Below, in pieces: positions 1 to 8,636 of a DNA stretch of 29,625 bases. Below the pieces are notes generated by a model. The model saw only the letters and a program-made list of their open reading frames with translations, searched no databases and was not told the origin of the DNA. Origin of the DNA: an uncultured Planctomycetaceae bacterium (GTDB lineage: Bacteria; Planctomycetota; Planctomycetia; Pirellulales; Pirellulaceae). The stretch is from the NCBI GenBank assembly GCA_903927685.1, contig CAIYOB010001300.1:1-29625 (forward strand), read 5' to 3'. Numbering within the stretch: the stretch's first letter is position 1; every line of letters starts with the position of its first letter. The translations under genes and the position numbers were made by a program.

Positions 1-3000
1 CGACCTCCAACCCGCCGTTAACGCCGCTGGACACGGCGGCCCCGCCCTCGATCAAGGCCGTCGTCGTGTTGTCCAGCACCTGGACCATCGCCGAGCCGCC
101 CATGCCGAACGTCGACGACTTGTTGCCGAAAAACGAGAAGAAATTGCCGGCGCGGGCAAAGGTGGACGCCGCATCCCGGTCCGTAAAGGCATCCCGCAGT
201 CCGCGCTCGTTCAGGAACAGGTACATGATGCCGGTGACGCTGACCAGTTCCAGGCCCGTCGCGGCCGCGACCCGCACCTGCTGGTCGTCGTTCTGCCCGT
301 TCTGGTTCAGCCTGGCCCCGCTGCGGACGATCGCTTGCGAGGTGTTGGCGTACTGGGTGTAGCCCACCGAGCCGGAGATCGCGACCGTGGGCAGATCGTC
401 GGCCTTGGTGGTGTACGCGGAACTGGCCGCCCAGACGTTCATGATCCGCGTCAGCCCCAGGGACCCGTCCAGGAAGGAGGCCAGATCGCCGATCACGTTG
501 TATTCATCCGTGCCGTTATAGAAGCTGGAGAACGGCAGCAGTTCCAACGGTTCGATTAACAGGGGGTAGGTCAATTCGGACGAGATGTCGATCGCGCCCG
601 GCGCGTCGATCACGGCGCCCCGGGTCCCGTCGCCGTCGACGATCGACTGGACGTCGTTGGTGTAGAAGCCGAGCGCTACGGCCACGCCGGTCGCGAACTT
701 CTTGGCGCTGCCCAGGAAGATATTGCCTTGCGCCGTCACTTGAGAAGCTTGCGTCACGGTGCTGCGTTGCACGAAATCCAGGCCCGAGACGATTTCCGCG
801 GTCGCGCCCACGCTGGCCAGAACCGTGTGCTCGAACAGGTTCAGGCCGATGCCGGCGGCGCCGCTGAACAGGCTGTTGGTCGTCGAGCCGCCGCCGTGAA
901 TGGCCGGATTGTGAAAGCGTTTCTGGAAATCCGCGTTCAGGATTCCCTTGATGCCTTCCAGCGACGTTTGCAGTTCGGCCTTGGTCAGCAGGTCCGCCAA
1001 CGATGGCTCGCCGCCGATGCCGGCGCCGGCATTGGCGCGGTTGTCGGCGGTCAAGTCGGCGGCCACCAGGATGCCGGACGACTCGGCAAGCGGTTCCAAC
1101 TCGTGCACAGCGCCCGTCGCCTGGCTGGGATCCAGGGCCAGCGGGGCGGCAGCCAGGGCATCCTGCTTGGCGGCCGTCAGGCGAAAGGTGTTGGCATCCA
1201 GCACGACCGCGAAGTAGACGCCGGCATTCGTCAGGCCGCGGAGCGCCGCATCGCCCTGCGTGATGGTCGAACCGCGTTGCAGCCCGTGCCGCGCACCCGT
1301 GGCGCCGCCGGACAGCGGGATCGCCGTGCCGGCGTTGGCCGCAGCGGCGGACACGGCTAACTGCAGCGTGTCGTCGTCCACGGCAATCACGAAGTACTGC
1401 GCGCCGTTGGTCAAGCCGCCGATCGGTGTTCCGCCGCCGGACAGGTAGCTCACCGCGTCCGCCGTGGAGAAGCCATGATTCGGCAGCCGGATCGTGTCGG
1501 CCGCCGTGTTGAGGGCGGGTATCAGGGTGGGATCAAAGTCGATCTGGCGGTCAGGAAACTCGGCGATATCCACTTCGGGAATGACGCGGAAGGCGTGCAG
1601 GCCCGAGCCCAGCGTCGCGCCGGCGGCCAGCGGAATCGCCGTGCCGCCCGCCGCCGCCGTGGCATCGACCGCCAATTGAATGTGATTGGCGTCGACGCGG
1701 ATGGCGAAGTAGTTCGCATTGTCGGCCAGTCCGCCGATCGGGACGCCTCCGCTGGCTTGATAGTTGACTTCGTCGCCGGTATTCAGCCCGTGTCCGGGCA
1801 GTTCGATGGTATCCAGCGACGTGTCCACCACGGGCGCGGTCCGGGTCGGGTCGAACGTTGTGACGATCGTAGCGCGCTGCAGCCCCTGCATGGTTCCGCT
1901 GCCGGTCGACAACAAGTCGATGTAGGCGCCGACGGAGGCCTCGTGCAGCGAGTTCGCCAGGCGGACGGTGTTGGCATCCAGACGAATCACGTAGTACTCG
2001 GCCCCATCGTACAGTGGAGCGATCGCCACGCCGTCGCCCTTGCTGTACGTCACCCGCTCGCCGGTCTCCATTTCGTGGCCCGGCGAAACAAGCAGATTGC
2101 CAATCGTGTCGACCTCGTTCGTGGTGAACTGGTGGCCCGTGCCGGTCGCTCCCGCGGTGAGATCGATGGCGACACCGGCCAGCGCATCGTCGCGCGAGGC
2201 GGCCAGCCGAAAGGCGACTTCGGTCACGGGGATGGCAAAGTAGTAGTGATTGTTGCTCAGGCCGCCGATTGGCGATCCGCCCCCCGTCTGATATTGCACC
2301 CGCTGGCCGGCGACGTAGTTGTGGAAGGGAGTGATCAGCACCGTGTCGCTGACCGTGTTGACCACCGGTTCGGGCACTGTGCTCGTCGGATCGAAGGCCA
2401 TCGTCCGCGGCGCGACCACGGTCGTCAAGGTGTGCGGGCCGTCAACGATGGTCGCCCCGGCCGCCAAGTCAATGGCCACGGCGTGGCTCGCATCACTCGG
2501 CGTCGCCGCCAGCTGGATGTAACGCCCGTCGACCCGGATCACGAAGTAGTTGGCGCCGTCCGTCAAGCCGCCGATCGCGTCGCCGTCGTGACTGTGGTAG
2601 GTCACCTCGTCGCCGGTGGCCAGGCCGTGATTCACCAGCGCGAGGGTGTCGGTCGAGATGTTCAGGACCAGTTCGTTCAAATCGGCGGTTCCGGTCGGGT
2701 CAATCGTGCTGGTCTGGTCCGTCGGATTGAAGACGGCCGAGCGGCTGAGCACGGACTGCTGGGCGCGGCTCGAATCGGTGGCGTAGACCAGGGCATCGCC
2801 GGTCGCAAAGCCGTGGCCCGGGACCGTGAACGTGTCCGTCGCGCCGTCGAAATCGGCGCTCGGGGAAAACGGCGTGGCCGCTTCGTTGTAGGCAAAAATG
2901 TGTGTCGTGCCGCTGCCGCGGCTCGTCAAATCGATGGCGATCGGGCTGGGAGCCAGGGCAGCCTCCTGGGTCGCCGCCACCCGGAAGGTATTGACGCCGG

Positions 3001-5041
3001 TGGGAATGGCAAAGTAGGCCGTCTGATCTACCAGCCCGCCAATGGCCTCGCCGATCGTCTTTTCATCTCCGTTTTCGTCGATCCCGACGCCGTAGTCCAA
3101 CTGCTGGCCGGCCGTGAATCCGTGGCCGGGCAAGGTGATCTGGTCGGTAGACGGGTCGACGGCGGTCTGCGGGTTGAACACGACGGTGTCGCGCCGCGAG
3201 AACGACTGCGTCGAGGTGGGATCGGCGCCGGCGTTGTCCAGGTCCAGCGCGGTGGTGCGGGCCAGTTCGATGGTGTTCTCGTCCACCACGATCACCCGCA
3301 GTTCCTCGCCGCTGAGCAGCCCGCCGATGGGGTCCTGGGGCTGGTTGGGATCGGCCGGGTCGCGGGCCAGATAGCGGATGATGTCACCGTCGTGGAAACC
3401 GTGCTGGGGAATCGTCATCCGGCTGCCGCTGATGTCCGCCAGAACCACGTCGCGGGTGACGTCCGTGCCGCCGGCCTGAATCCGGCCGTCGACCGTCGAT
3501 TGGATGTCGCTGTTGTCGAACGCCAGTGAAACGCTCAGGCCGCCCGCCCCGTCGATATACGTAGTCGCTCCGGATGTGGCGTTGTTCGTGATCGTGCCTT
3601 GGGATTGGATCGCGACATTGCCAGCGGCCACGATCGACGCGTCTTCCTCCAGGCTGGCCTGGGACGTCGAATTCGAATTCGTAATGGCGAACGACACCAC
3701 TACGTCGCGGGCGCTGGCCGGCGCTTCCAGGTTGATGTTCGACGTGGTGCGGGCGTTCACGACTGCGGTCGTCTCGGTATCGGTAGTGATCGTCACATCG
3801 CCGCCGGCCTGGATCAGCGACTCGCCGCCGATCGTGGTCTTGGCGGTGCTGGTGGCCTGGCTGTACCCGGCGCTGAAGCGATGCGCGATCTTCAGGATCT
3901 CGTCGTAGGCGGCCACGGCTTCGGTCGAGGCATCGACGATCGAAGTCGCGGTCAAGGTCACGTCGCCTTCGCTCTGGATCTCGGAATCCAGCACGCTCAC
4001 CGTCGCCTTGGCCCCCCGAATCATCGCGCTGATGGGCGTCTTGGGCAGGAACTTGTCGACCAGGAACTCGCCGAACGGTTCGATGAAATTTGCGGTGACC
4101 CATTCCGGCAGGTCCTCGATCAGGCTCTTGTCCTCGGATTCGGCGACCACCGAAACCGACTCGCCCTCGAGGGACGCGTTTTCGATGGCGATCTCCACGG
4201 TTTGATCCGTGTAGCCGAGAAAACGCTTGGGGCTGGTGATGTCGTTCGTCAGCGAGCCCTCGATCTCGATTTCGCCGCCGCGGATCACCGTTTCCTCGCC
4301 ACTGGCGCCGATCGTCAGGGAAATCTCCGCCAGGCTGACTTGCGGGATGAACGGCAGGGCCACCGTGCTGTTGTCGATCTTCAGCGTGACCTTGCCGGGC
4401 ACGAAGGCACTTCCCTCCTCGACCTGCGCCAGCAACCGGCTGCCGGCCTGAATGGTGATGTTGTGAGCCACGATCGAGATGTCGCCGGACGAAGCGGTCG
4501 AGTCGGCGGTCGCCGGATCGCCGGACGCGATGCGGCGTGTCGACAACGTCGCCCCGCCGTTGGCCGTGAAATTGTCCGCTTCGACATCAACCCCTCCGGC
4601 GGCCGTCACACTGGCAGCAGCGCTCAGGCTGACGGTTTCGACGTCCCGCGTCTTGATCCCTGCGGCGCCCAAGTCGATCGTCCCAAACGTCGCGGAGTCC
4701 GTCCCGTCGCCGCCGTCGACATCGACGAGGCCGGTGATGGCGGCCAGTGGAGCGTGCACGGTTGTGGAATTCACCTGGGTGACGCCGGCTCCGGCCGTGA
4801 TGCCTGTCGCATCGGTCACGACGAGGTTCGTTCCGCTGGTGGAAAACGATAGTTGCTCGCCCACGGCGCTGCCCGCCACCAGCAGATCTCCGGCCGACAG
4901 CGAGGCCGTCGATGCCAGGACGATTCGCGGTTCCAGACCTTCGAAGAACAACCGGCGGCGACGCGCTGGCTTGCGGCGCGCGGCAGGGCCTTGGGCTGAC
5001 GACCAGCCAGAACATCGAGATAGGCGTGCGCGGTCACTCAT
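1..5041 (-). CDS. Giant LEPR-type surface/extracellular repeat protein (3' end beyond the window)
   Basis: One reading frame stays open from the ATG at 5041 to the left edge (1680 codons, no stop), so the protein is larger than what is seen. The start is supported by GAGGGG 7 bases upstream. The N-terminus is Arg-rich and continues into LFFEGLEPRIVLAS (about residues 31-44), matching the planctomycete LEPR-XLL sorting motif of exported proteins. Residues about 45-530 are Ser/Thr/Val/Ala-rich beta-strand repeats of filamentous-haemagglutinin style (stretches such as GDVTLTATS). Residues about 534-1257 hold eight copies of a ~100-residue repeat built on HGxxTGDxVxY and PIGGL. The remainder returns to beta-solenoid-like sequence. 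The role is probably surface structure or adhesion (inference). It is divergent from the outer-membrane barrel gene at 5245. Confidence 0.85.
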   Translation of the reverse strand, partial: MSDRARLSRCSGWSSAQGPAARRKPARRRRLFFEGLEPRIVLASTASLSAGDLLVAGSAVGEQLSFSTSGTNLVVTDATGITAGAGVTQVNSTTVHAPLAAITGLVDVDGGDGTDSATFGTIDLGAAGIKTRDVETVSLSAAASVTAAGGVDVEADNFTANGGATLSTRRIASGDPATADSTASSGDISIVAHNITIQAGSRLLAQVEEGSAFVPGKVTLKIDNSTVALPFIPQVSLAEISLTIGASGEETVIRGGEIEIEGSLTNDITSPKRFLGYTDQTVEIAIENASLEGESVSVVAESEDKSLIEDLPEWVTANFIEPFGEFLVDKFLPKTPISAMIRGAKATVSVLDSEIQSEGDVTLTATSIVDASTEAVAAYDEILKIAHRFSAGYSQATSTAKTTIGGESLIQAGGDVTITTDTETTAVVNARTTSNINLEAPASARDVVVSFAITNSNSTSQASLEEDASIVAAGNVAIQSQGTITNNATSGATTYIDGAGGLSVSLAFDNSDIQSTVDGRIQAGGTDVTRDVVLADISGSRMTIPQHGFHDGDIIRYLARDPADPNQPQDPIGGLLSGEELRVIVVDENTIELARTTALDLDNAGADPTSTQSFSRRDTVVFNPQTAVDPSTDQITLPGHGFTAGQQLDYGVGIDENGDEKTIGEAIGGLVDQTAYFAIPTGVNTFRVAATQEAALAPSPIAIDLTSRGSGTTHIFAYNEAATPFSPSADFDGATDTFTVPGHGFATGDALVYATDSSRAQQSVLSRSAVFNPTDQTSTIDPTGTADLNELVLNISTDTLALVNHGLATGDEVTYHSHDGDAIGGLTDGANYFVIRVDGRYIQLAATPSDASHAVAIDLAAGATIVDGPHTLTTVVAPRTMAFDPTSTVPEPVVNTVSDTVLITPFHNYVAGQRVQYQTGGGSPIGGLSNNHYYFAIPVTEVAFRLAASRDDALAGVAIDLTAGATGTGHQFTTNEVDTIGNLLVSPGHEMETGERVTYSKGDGVAIAPLYDGAEYYVIRLDANTVRLANSLHEASVGAYIDLLSTGSGTMQGLQRATIVTTFDPTRTAPVVDTSLDTIELPGHGLNTGDEVNYQASGGVPIGGLADNANYFAIRVDANHIQLAVDATAAAGGTAIPLAAGATLGSGLHAFRVIPEVDIAEFPDRQIDFDPTLIPALNTAADTIRLPNHGFSTADAVSYLSGGGTPIGGLTNGAQYFVIAVDDDTLQLAVSAAAANAGTAIPLSGGATGARHGLQRGSTITQGDAALRGLTNAGVYFAVVLDANTFRLTAAKQDALAAAPLALDPSQATGAVHELEPLAESSGILVAADLTADNRANAGAGIGGEPSLADLLTKAELQTSLEGIKGILNADFQKRFHNPAIHGGGSTTNSLFSGAAGIGLNLFEHTVLASVGATAEIVSGLDFVQRSTVTQASQVTAQGNIFLGSAKKFATGVAVALGFYTNDVQSIVDGDGTRGAVIDAPGAIDISSELTYPLLIEPLELLPFSSFYNGTDEYNVIGDLASFLDGSLGLTRIMNVWAASSAYTTKADDLPTVAISGSVGYTQYANTSQAIVRSGARLNQNGQNDDQQVRVAAATGLELVSVTGIMYLFLNERGLRDAFTDRDAASTFARAGNFFSFFGNKSSTFGMGGSAMVQVLDNTTTALIEGGAAVSSGVNGGLEV
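1270..3440 (-). repeat. Eight ~100-residue tandem repeats inside the giant surface protein
   Basis: Each unit reads roughly DTIxLPGHGxxTGDxVxY, then GGxPIGGLxxxxxYFxI, then VDxxxxxLA, then AIDLxxGATGxxH. Approximate unit spans on the plus strand are 3440-3167, 3165-2862, 2860-2666 (lacks the PIGGL half), 2665-2371, 2370-2137, 2135-1833, 1830-1512 and 1505-1270. A degenerate partial unit follows to about 1085. The units have diverged considerably, so this is an old protein-level duplication and not a recent DNA repeat. Confidence 0.75.
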
Positions 5042-5071
5042 TGTGATTCCCCTCAATGCTGTCTGCCACCG

Positions 5072-5101
5072 GACTTAGACACTCCGCCCTCAACCTGTCA
5101 A
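5072..5101 (-). promoter_or_regulatory. Candidate promoter for the giant surface protein
   Basis: Read on the minus strand, a perfect TTGACA (5101-5096) is followed by an 18-base gap and TAAGTC (5077-5072), 31 bases before the ATG at 5041. The -35 box is ideal but the -10 is poor, so this is tentative. Confidence 0.3.
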
Positions 5102-5109
5102 AATACGCA

Positions 5110-5207
5110 GGCTACAGCGATTGTATGGCAACCGGCCGTCAAATTGTAGCGGCTGTAGCGGCTATGACGATAAGGGCGATGAGACCTATTGTACGGCCTG
5201 TAATGGC
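5110..5207 (+). promoter_or_regulatory. Cluster of TTGTA/CTGTA-GGC boxes in a divergent intergenic region
   Basis: Five short related boxes occur on the plus strand: TTGTATGGC at 5121, TTGTAGCGGC at 5144, CTGTAGCGGC at 5153, TTGTACGGCC at 5189 and CTGTAATGGC at 5198. One inverted copy (GCTACAG) lies at 5110. Two pairs have a 9-base step, and the pairs are 45 bases apart. They lie between the divergent starts at 5041 and 5245 and could be a regulator-binding array. The function is inferred from arrangement only. Confidence 0.35.
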
Positions 5208-5244
5208 GTCGATGGCTCGCTTGACTACGCTGGGGGGCAATCCA

Positions 5245-6990
5245 ATGATGTTGGTGAGGATCTGCGTGCTGGCCGCGTTCACGCTCGCGGTCGAGACAGG
5301 CTCCGGCGAGGAGAACCCTCGCTTCCTGCCGCCAGGGAGCACGGCGCCAGCCGCTGGTACTTCGCAGGCCGCTCCGCTCGCGGGCGCGGCCGGCCGGAGT
5401 CCAGGGCAACCGGAATTGGCGCCGGTGATCAGCGCCGCGGACGCGCTGGAACTGGCCAAGTGGGCTCGCGACCAGGCCGCACGCGGGGGCGGGGATGGGC
5501 AGACAGCTCCGATTTCACTCGAAGACGCCCGGGAGTTGGAAGCGTGGGCGCGCCAACAGGCCGAGCGAGAAGCGATTCTGCCCGCGGCAGGCATCGACGT
5601 CGGCACACCGCAGGCGGGCTCTCCCGGCGCGGCCGCTGCTCCCCCGGCCGCGGTCACAGCCTCGCTCCCGCGCGGCAGCGCACCCTTCAGCGTGCTGGCA
5701 TTTCAGCCCCCCCCGGGCTATTACCCCCCTGGCTTCCGCGGACCGGTCGCTTCTCCCGCCGCCCCGGGCGTTCCGTCGGGCCCTGTCGCGCCAACTCCTG
5801 CCGCGCCTCAAGCAATGCCGCAGGAAGGCGCGGCAAATGGTCCGGCGTCTGGGGAAGCCGCGGGACAGCCTGAGGAAATCCCCGGCCCCCTCGCGGCGGA
5901 CACCAAGCCGGGCTGCGCGGAGTGCGGCGGGGACTGCCTGTGGGGCTGCTGCTGGCGGCAATGGTGCGAAGCGGGCTTAGTGGGCGGCGTGGAATTGGCC
6001 TTCCTGGGGCCCTTGGGCGAACCATCGCAAGCGGTGACTCAGACCAACCTGATCACTGGCGAGTCCTTTACGGGGACGACTGAAGCGGGGCTGGCCAGCA
6101 GCGTACGAGTCTGGCTGGGGGTCCAGCACGCCGGAGGGTTTGGCTACCGGGCGCGGTACGGACACCTGGGTGCTGACTATATCAACTTGGACCCGGTCGT
6201 GCCGGTCATCGTGGATGGGCAGACCGCGTTTCGGGAGGAGTACTATCTGTGCGGCGACACGGTCGACCTGGAGTTGACCAGTCGCTATTGCTTGCACAAC
6301 TGGGTACTGGACGCCTCGCTCGGCGCACGCTACGCGCGGCTGGTCAGGAACGCCATGTCGCTGGGCTACGGCGAGTTGGGCCAGGTTGAACTGACCGGGC
6401 TGGCTGTGGGCGCGAACCAACTGGAGGGCGCCGGCTTCACCTTTTCTGTCGGCGGCAACGCGCCCGTGGGGCTGTGGTGGGCCAAGCATCACGCCGGCGA
6501 CGATCCGAGCAAACCCCATCCGCCGTTCGACGACATCCATAGCCGGATCGTCAGTTGCGCTCCGAATCTGTTGTGTGGCTGGCGCTGGTTCTGGGGCGTC
6601 CGCGGCTCGTTCCTCTGGGCCGACACTGCCGCTTCCGCCTTTACCGAAGCGAACGCCGTTGTTCGCACGCCGACCGGGACGGGCTCGTCCTACTCCCGCG
6701 ACCAGGCGTTCGCGGCCCAGGATCAAGACGACAACGTGATCATCGGGGAAGTGGTGGCCGGGTTGCAGTGGGAGCATTGTTGTGCGTGCCTGCCCGCCGT
6801 GTTCTTCTTCCGGGCCGGCTTGGAGTACCAGCACTGGGAGACCGGCGACGTCTGCGCGACGTCCAATTCGTTCGCGTATCTGCACGACGGTCCGAACGAC
6901 GTGGGCGGACGGGTGGACGCGGTCGCGAACGCTCATGACGGGGACCTGGACCTGTTCGGTTTCATGATCGGGGCGGGAGTCACCTACTAG
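5245..6990 (+). CDS. Outer-membrane beta-barrel protein with Ala/Pro-rich, Cys-rich N-terminal region
   Basis: The frame is open from 5056, but ATG 5245 is chosen: it has GGGGGG 7 bases upstream and starts a signal peptide (MMLVRICVLAAFTLAVETG). That gives 581 residues. After the signal, two similar helical segments follow (ADALELAKWARDQAAR and EDARELEAWARQQAER), then a long Ala/Pro linker, then a cluster of six Cys (about residues 224-241, CAECGGDC then LWGCCWRQWC). From about residue 245 to the end there are alternating amphipathic strands rich in Gly and aromatics, ending in VTY, as in outer-membrane barrels. It resembles planctomycete BBP7 or Legionella Lpg1974-type barrels, but the exact family is uncertain. 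It is first of four same-strand genes for exported proteins; the next begins 76 bp downstream. Confidence 0.75.
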   Translation: MMLVRICVLAAFTLAVETGSGEENPRFLPPGSTAPAAGTSQAAPLAGAAGRSPGQPELAPVISAADALELAKWARDQAARGGGDGQTAPISLEDARELEAWARQQAEREAILPAAGIDVGTPQAGSPGAAAAPPAAVTASLPRGSAPFSVLAFQPPPGYYPPGFRGPVASPAAPGVPSGPVAPTPAAPQAMPQEGAANGPASGEAAGQPEEIPGPLAADTKPGCAECGGDCLWGCCWRQWCEAGLVGGVELAFLGPLGEPSQAVTQTNLITGESFTGTTEAGLASSVRVWLGVQHAGGFGYRARYGHLGADYINLDPVVPVIVDGQTAFREEYYLCGDTVDLELTSRYCLHNWVLDASLGARYARLVRNAMSLGYGELGQVELTGLAVGANQLEGAGFTFSVGGNAPVGLWWAKHHAGDDPSKPHPPFDDIHSRIVSCAPNLLCGWRWFWGVRGSFLWADTAASAFTEANAVVRTPTGTGSSYSRDQAFAAQDQDDNVIIGEVVAGLQWEHCCACLPAVFFFRAGLEYQHWETGDVCATSNSFAYLHDGPNDVGGRVDAVANAHDGDLDLFGFMIGAGVTY

Positions 6991-7066
6991 CCTTGCGGAC
7001 GTACCCGCCGTCGTCCGCCGGCGCAGTCCTGAAGATGCTCGATCGGCAACAACCGGAATCCTCGTC

Positions 7067-8614
7067 ATGAACCTGGCAGACCGCAATCCTCACGCACGAG
7101 CCCGCCGCCGGTTGCCGCTGGCGCTGCTGCTGTGCGCGGGAGCGGGCCTGCTGGCTGCCACCCGCGGATTTGCCGCGGCCCCGGGTGCGGCTCGTCCGGC
7201 GGTCGTCGGCGGCGTCGCTTTTTCCCGTCCGGAAGCTGCCGAGACAGTGCCTGTGGCGCCACTCCCGCGGCCAACCGTTTCACCTCCGGTTCCCGGCCAA
7301 GCGGTCTTCTCGCCAGCCGCGGAGACTCCCTGGCCAGCCCGCGCGGACACCGTTCAGCCCAATCCAGCGCCGCCGAATCTCGGGATCACTTTTTCTGCTC
7401 CGGTCGCGAGCGAAGGACGGAAGGAAGTGGGGCGAGCCCAGCCGGTCGCTAGTCCCATTGCGTTCTCGGAGTTGCCCGCGGGGAATTCCGCTCACGCCGG
7501 CGGTCCGCTGCCGACTACTCAGCCGAACGTGTCCGGGTTTGCCTTCACAGCGCCGTCCGGCCCGTTCGCCGGAGATTCGTCGCCCGGCGGCGCCAGCGCC
7601 GTTGATTTCCGCCCACCCATCGCCTTCTCGCCGGCCGCCGAAGTCCCGTATGCGGCCAGCTGGGCATACCTCCTGCAAGACGTCGACGTCAATCGCGGCA
7701 GTTCCACCGGCGAACGCGATCCGCAGACGCTGGGCGAAGAGCCGGAAGAGACGACCGATTCGGTTCAGTTCCTGCGGCAGGACACGATCCTGCTGCGACC
7801 GGGGCAGTACCAGTTCGACCTGACGCTCCAGTATCTGCTGGACGAAGCGGATTTCACGATGGCCCGCATCACCAACCTGGGCGGCCTGCAGCTGTCGGAA
7901 CTGAACCGCCGCCAGCGGCTGTTGCTGATGCCGCTGGAATTCCGCATCGGCGTCACTCCGATCAGCCAGTTCTTCGTCAACGTGCCGCTGGGGTGGGCCA
8001 ACGGCGAAGCGGTCTATTTCAGCCAGGACGAGATCTCCAACATGGGCGGCGTGGGCGACATCAGCCTTGGCTTCGTCCAGCAGTTGGCGCGGGCCAGCGA
8101 GTATTTCCCCAACCTGCTGGCTACGGTGGCGGTCTCCGCCCCCACCGGCAACAGCGACTTTGCCGACTCGCTGGCCACACCCGGATCGACTCTGGGCCAA
8201 GGCTGTTGGACGGCGACCTGGGCGCTGACGTTCACCAAAGCCTTTGACCCGGTCGTGCTGTTCGGCGGGGTCGGCTACCAGTGGCGGACCGACACCACGT
8301 TCGACACGGTGCTGGGCCGGCTGGGCGTCGATCCCGGCGACCAGGCGTTCTATCGCTTTGGCGTGGGCTTTGCCGTCAATCCGAAGATCACGTTCAGCGC
8401 GGCCTTTCGCGGCGCTTACGTGAGCGACAATCGAGTCAACGAAATCCGGATCCCCGGCAGCGGGCGGGAGCCGATGCAGATGCGTCTGGCGGCCACGATC
8501 GTGCGAGACACGAAGTCCCGCCGCGGCACAGTCAAGACCGTCGAGCCGTTTGTGGACTTCGGGCTGACGGAGGGCGCTATCGACAGCATTTTCGGTGTGG
8601 GTTGGACCTTCTGA
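7067..8614 (+). CDS. Outer-membrane barrel transporter-like protein (FapF / MetA-pathway-like barrel) with repeated FS-P motifs
   Basis: The protein has 515 residues. The N-terminus (RRRLPLALLLCAGAGLLA) is a signal peptide. Residues about 40-205 are Ala/Pro-rich and low in complexity, with six copies of a short motif: VAFSRP, AVFSPA, ITFSAP, IAFSEL, FAFTAP, IAFSPA. Residues about 235-515 form a barrel-like domain beginning LRPGQYQFDLTLQYLL and ending FGVGWTF, with strands such as RIGVTPISQFFVNVPLGW and VAVSAPTGNSDF. This pattern fits the family often named 'transporter' or MetA-pathway phenol-degradation-like outer-membrane proteins, to which I believe the Pseudomonas FapF barrel is related. 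It is followed after 22 bp by a C39 peptidase, paralleling the fapD/fapF pairing. No cargo can be assigned from sequence alone. Confidence 0.75.
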   Translation: MNLADRNPHARARRRLPLALLLCAGAGLLAATRGFAAAPGAARPAVVGGVAFSRPEAAETVPVAPLPRPTVSPPVPGQAVFSPAAETPWPARADTVQPNPAPPNLGITFSAPVASEGRKEVGRAQPVASPIAFSELPAGNSAHAGGPLPTTQPNVSGFAFTAPSGPFAGDSSPGGASAVDFRPPIAFSPAAEVPYAASWAYLLQDVDVNRGSSTGERDPQTLGEEPEETTDSVQFLRQDTILLRPGQYQFDLTLQYLLDEADFTMARITNLGGLQLSELNRRQRLLLMPLEFRIGVTPISQFFVNVPLGWANGEAVYFSQDEISNMGGVGDISLGFVQQLARASEYFPNLLATVAVSAPTGNSDFADSLATPGSTLGQGCWTATWALTFTKAFDPVVLFGGVGYQWRTDTTFDTVLGRLGVDPGDQAFYRFGVGFAVNPKITFSAAFRGAYVSDNRVNEIRIPGSGREPMQMRLAATIVRDTKSRRGTVKTVEPFVDFGLTEGAIDSIFGVGWTF

Positions 8615-8636
8615 CTCTGGGTGGCGGGAGCGTGTG

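Noticed and set aside
1475..3529. 684-codon open frame on the plus strand
   Set aside because: It lies antisense to the giant LEPR-type gene, and its apparent internal repetition simply mirrors the eight repeats on the other strand.
3599..4852. 417-codon plus-strand frame
   Set aside because: Antisense to the N-terminal third of the giant surface protein; no signal, domain or ribosome site.
5056..5244. N-terminal extension of the barrel gene (start at 5056)
   Set aside because: It would bury the signal peptide 63 residues inside the protein; ATG 5245 has a good ribosome site directly before the signal.
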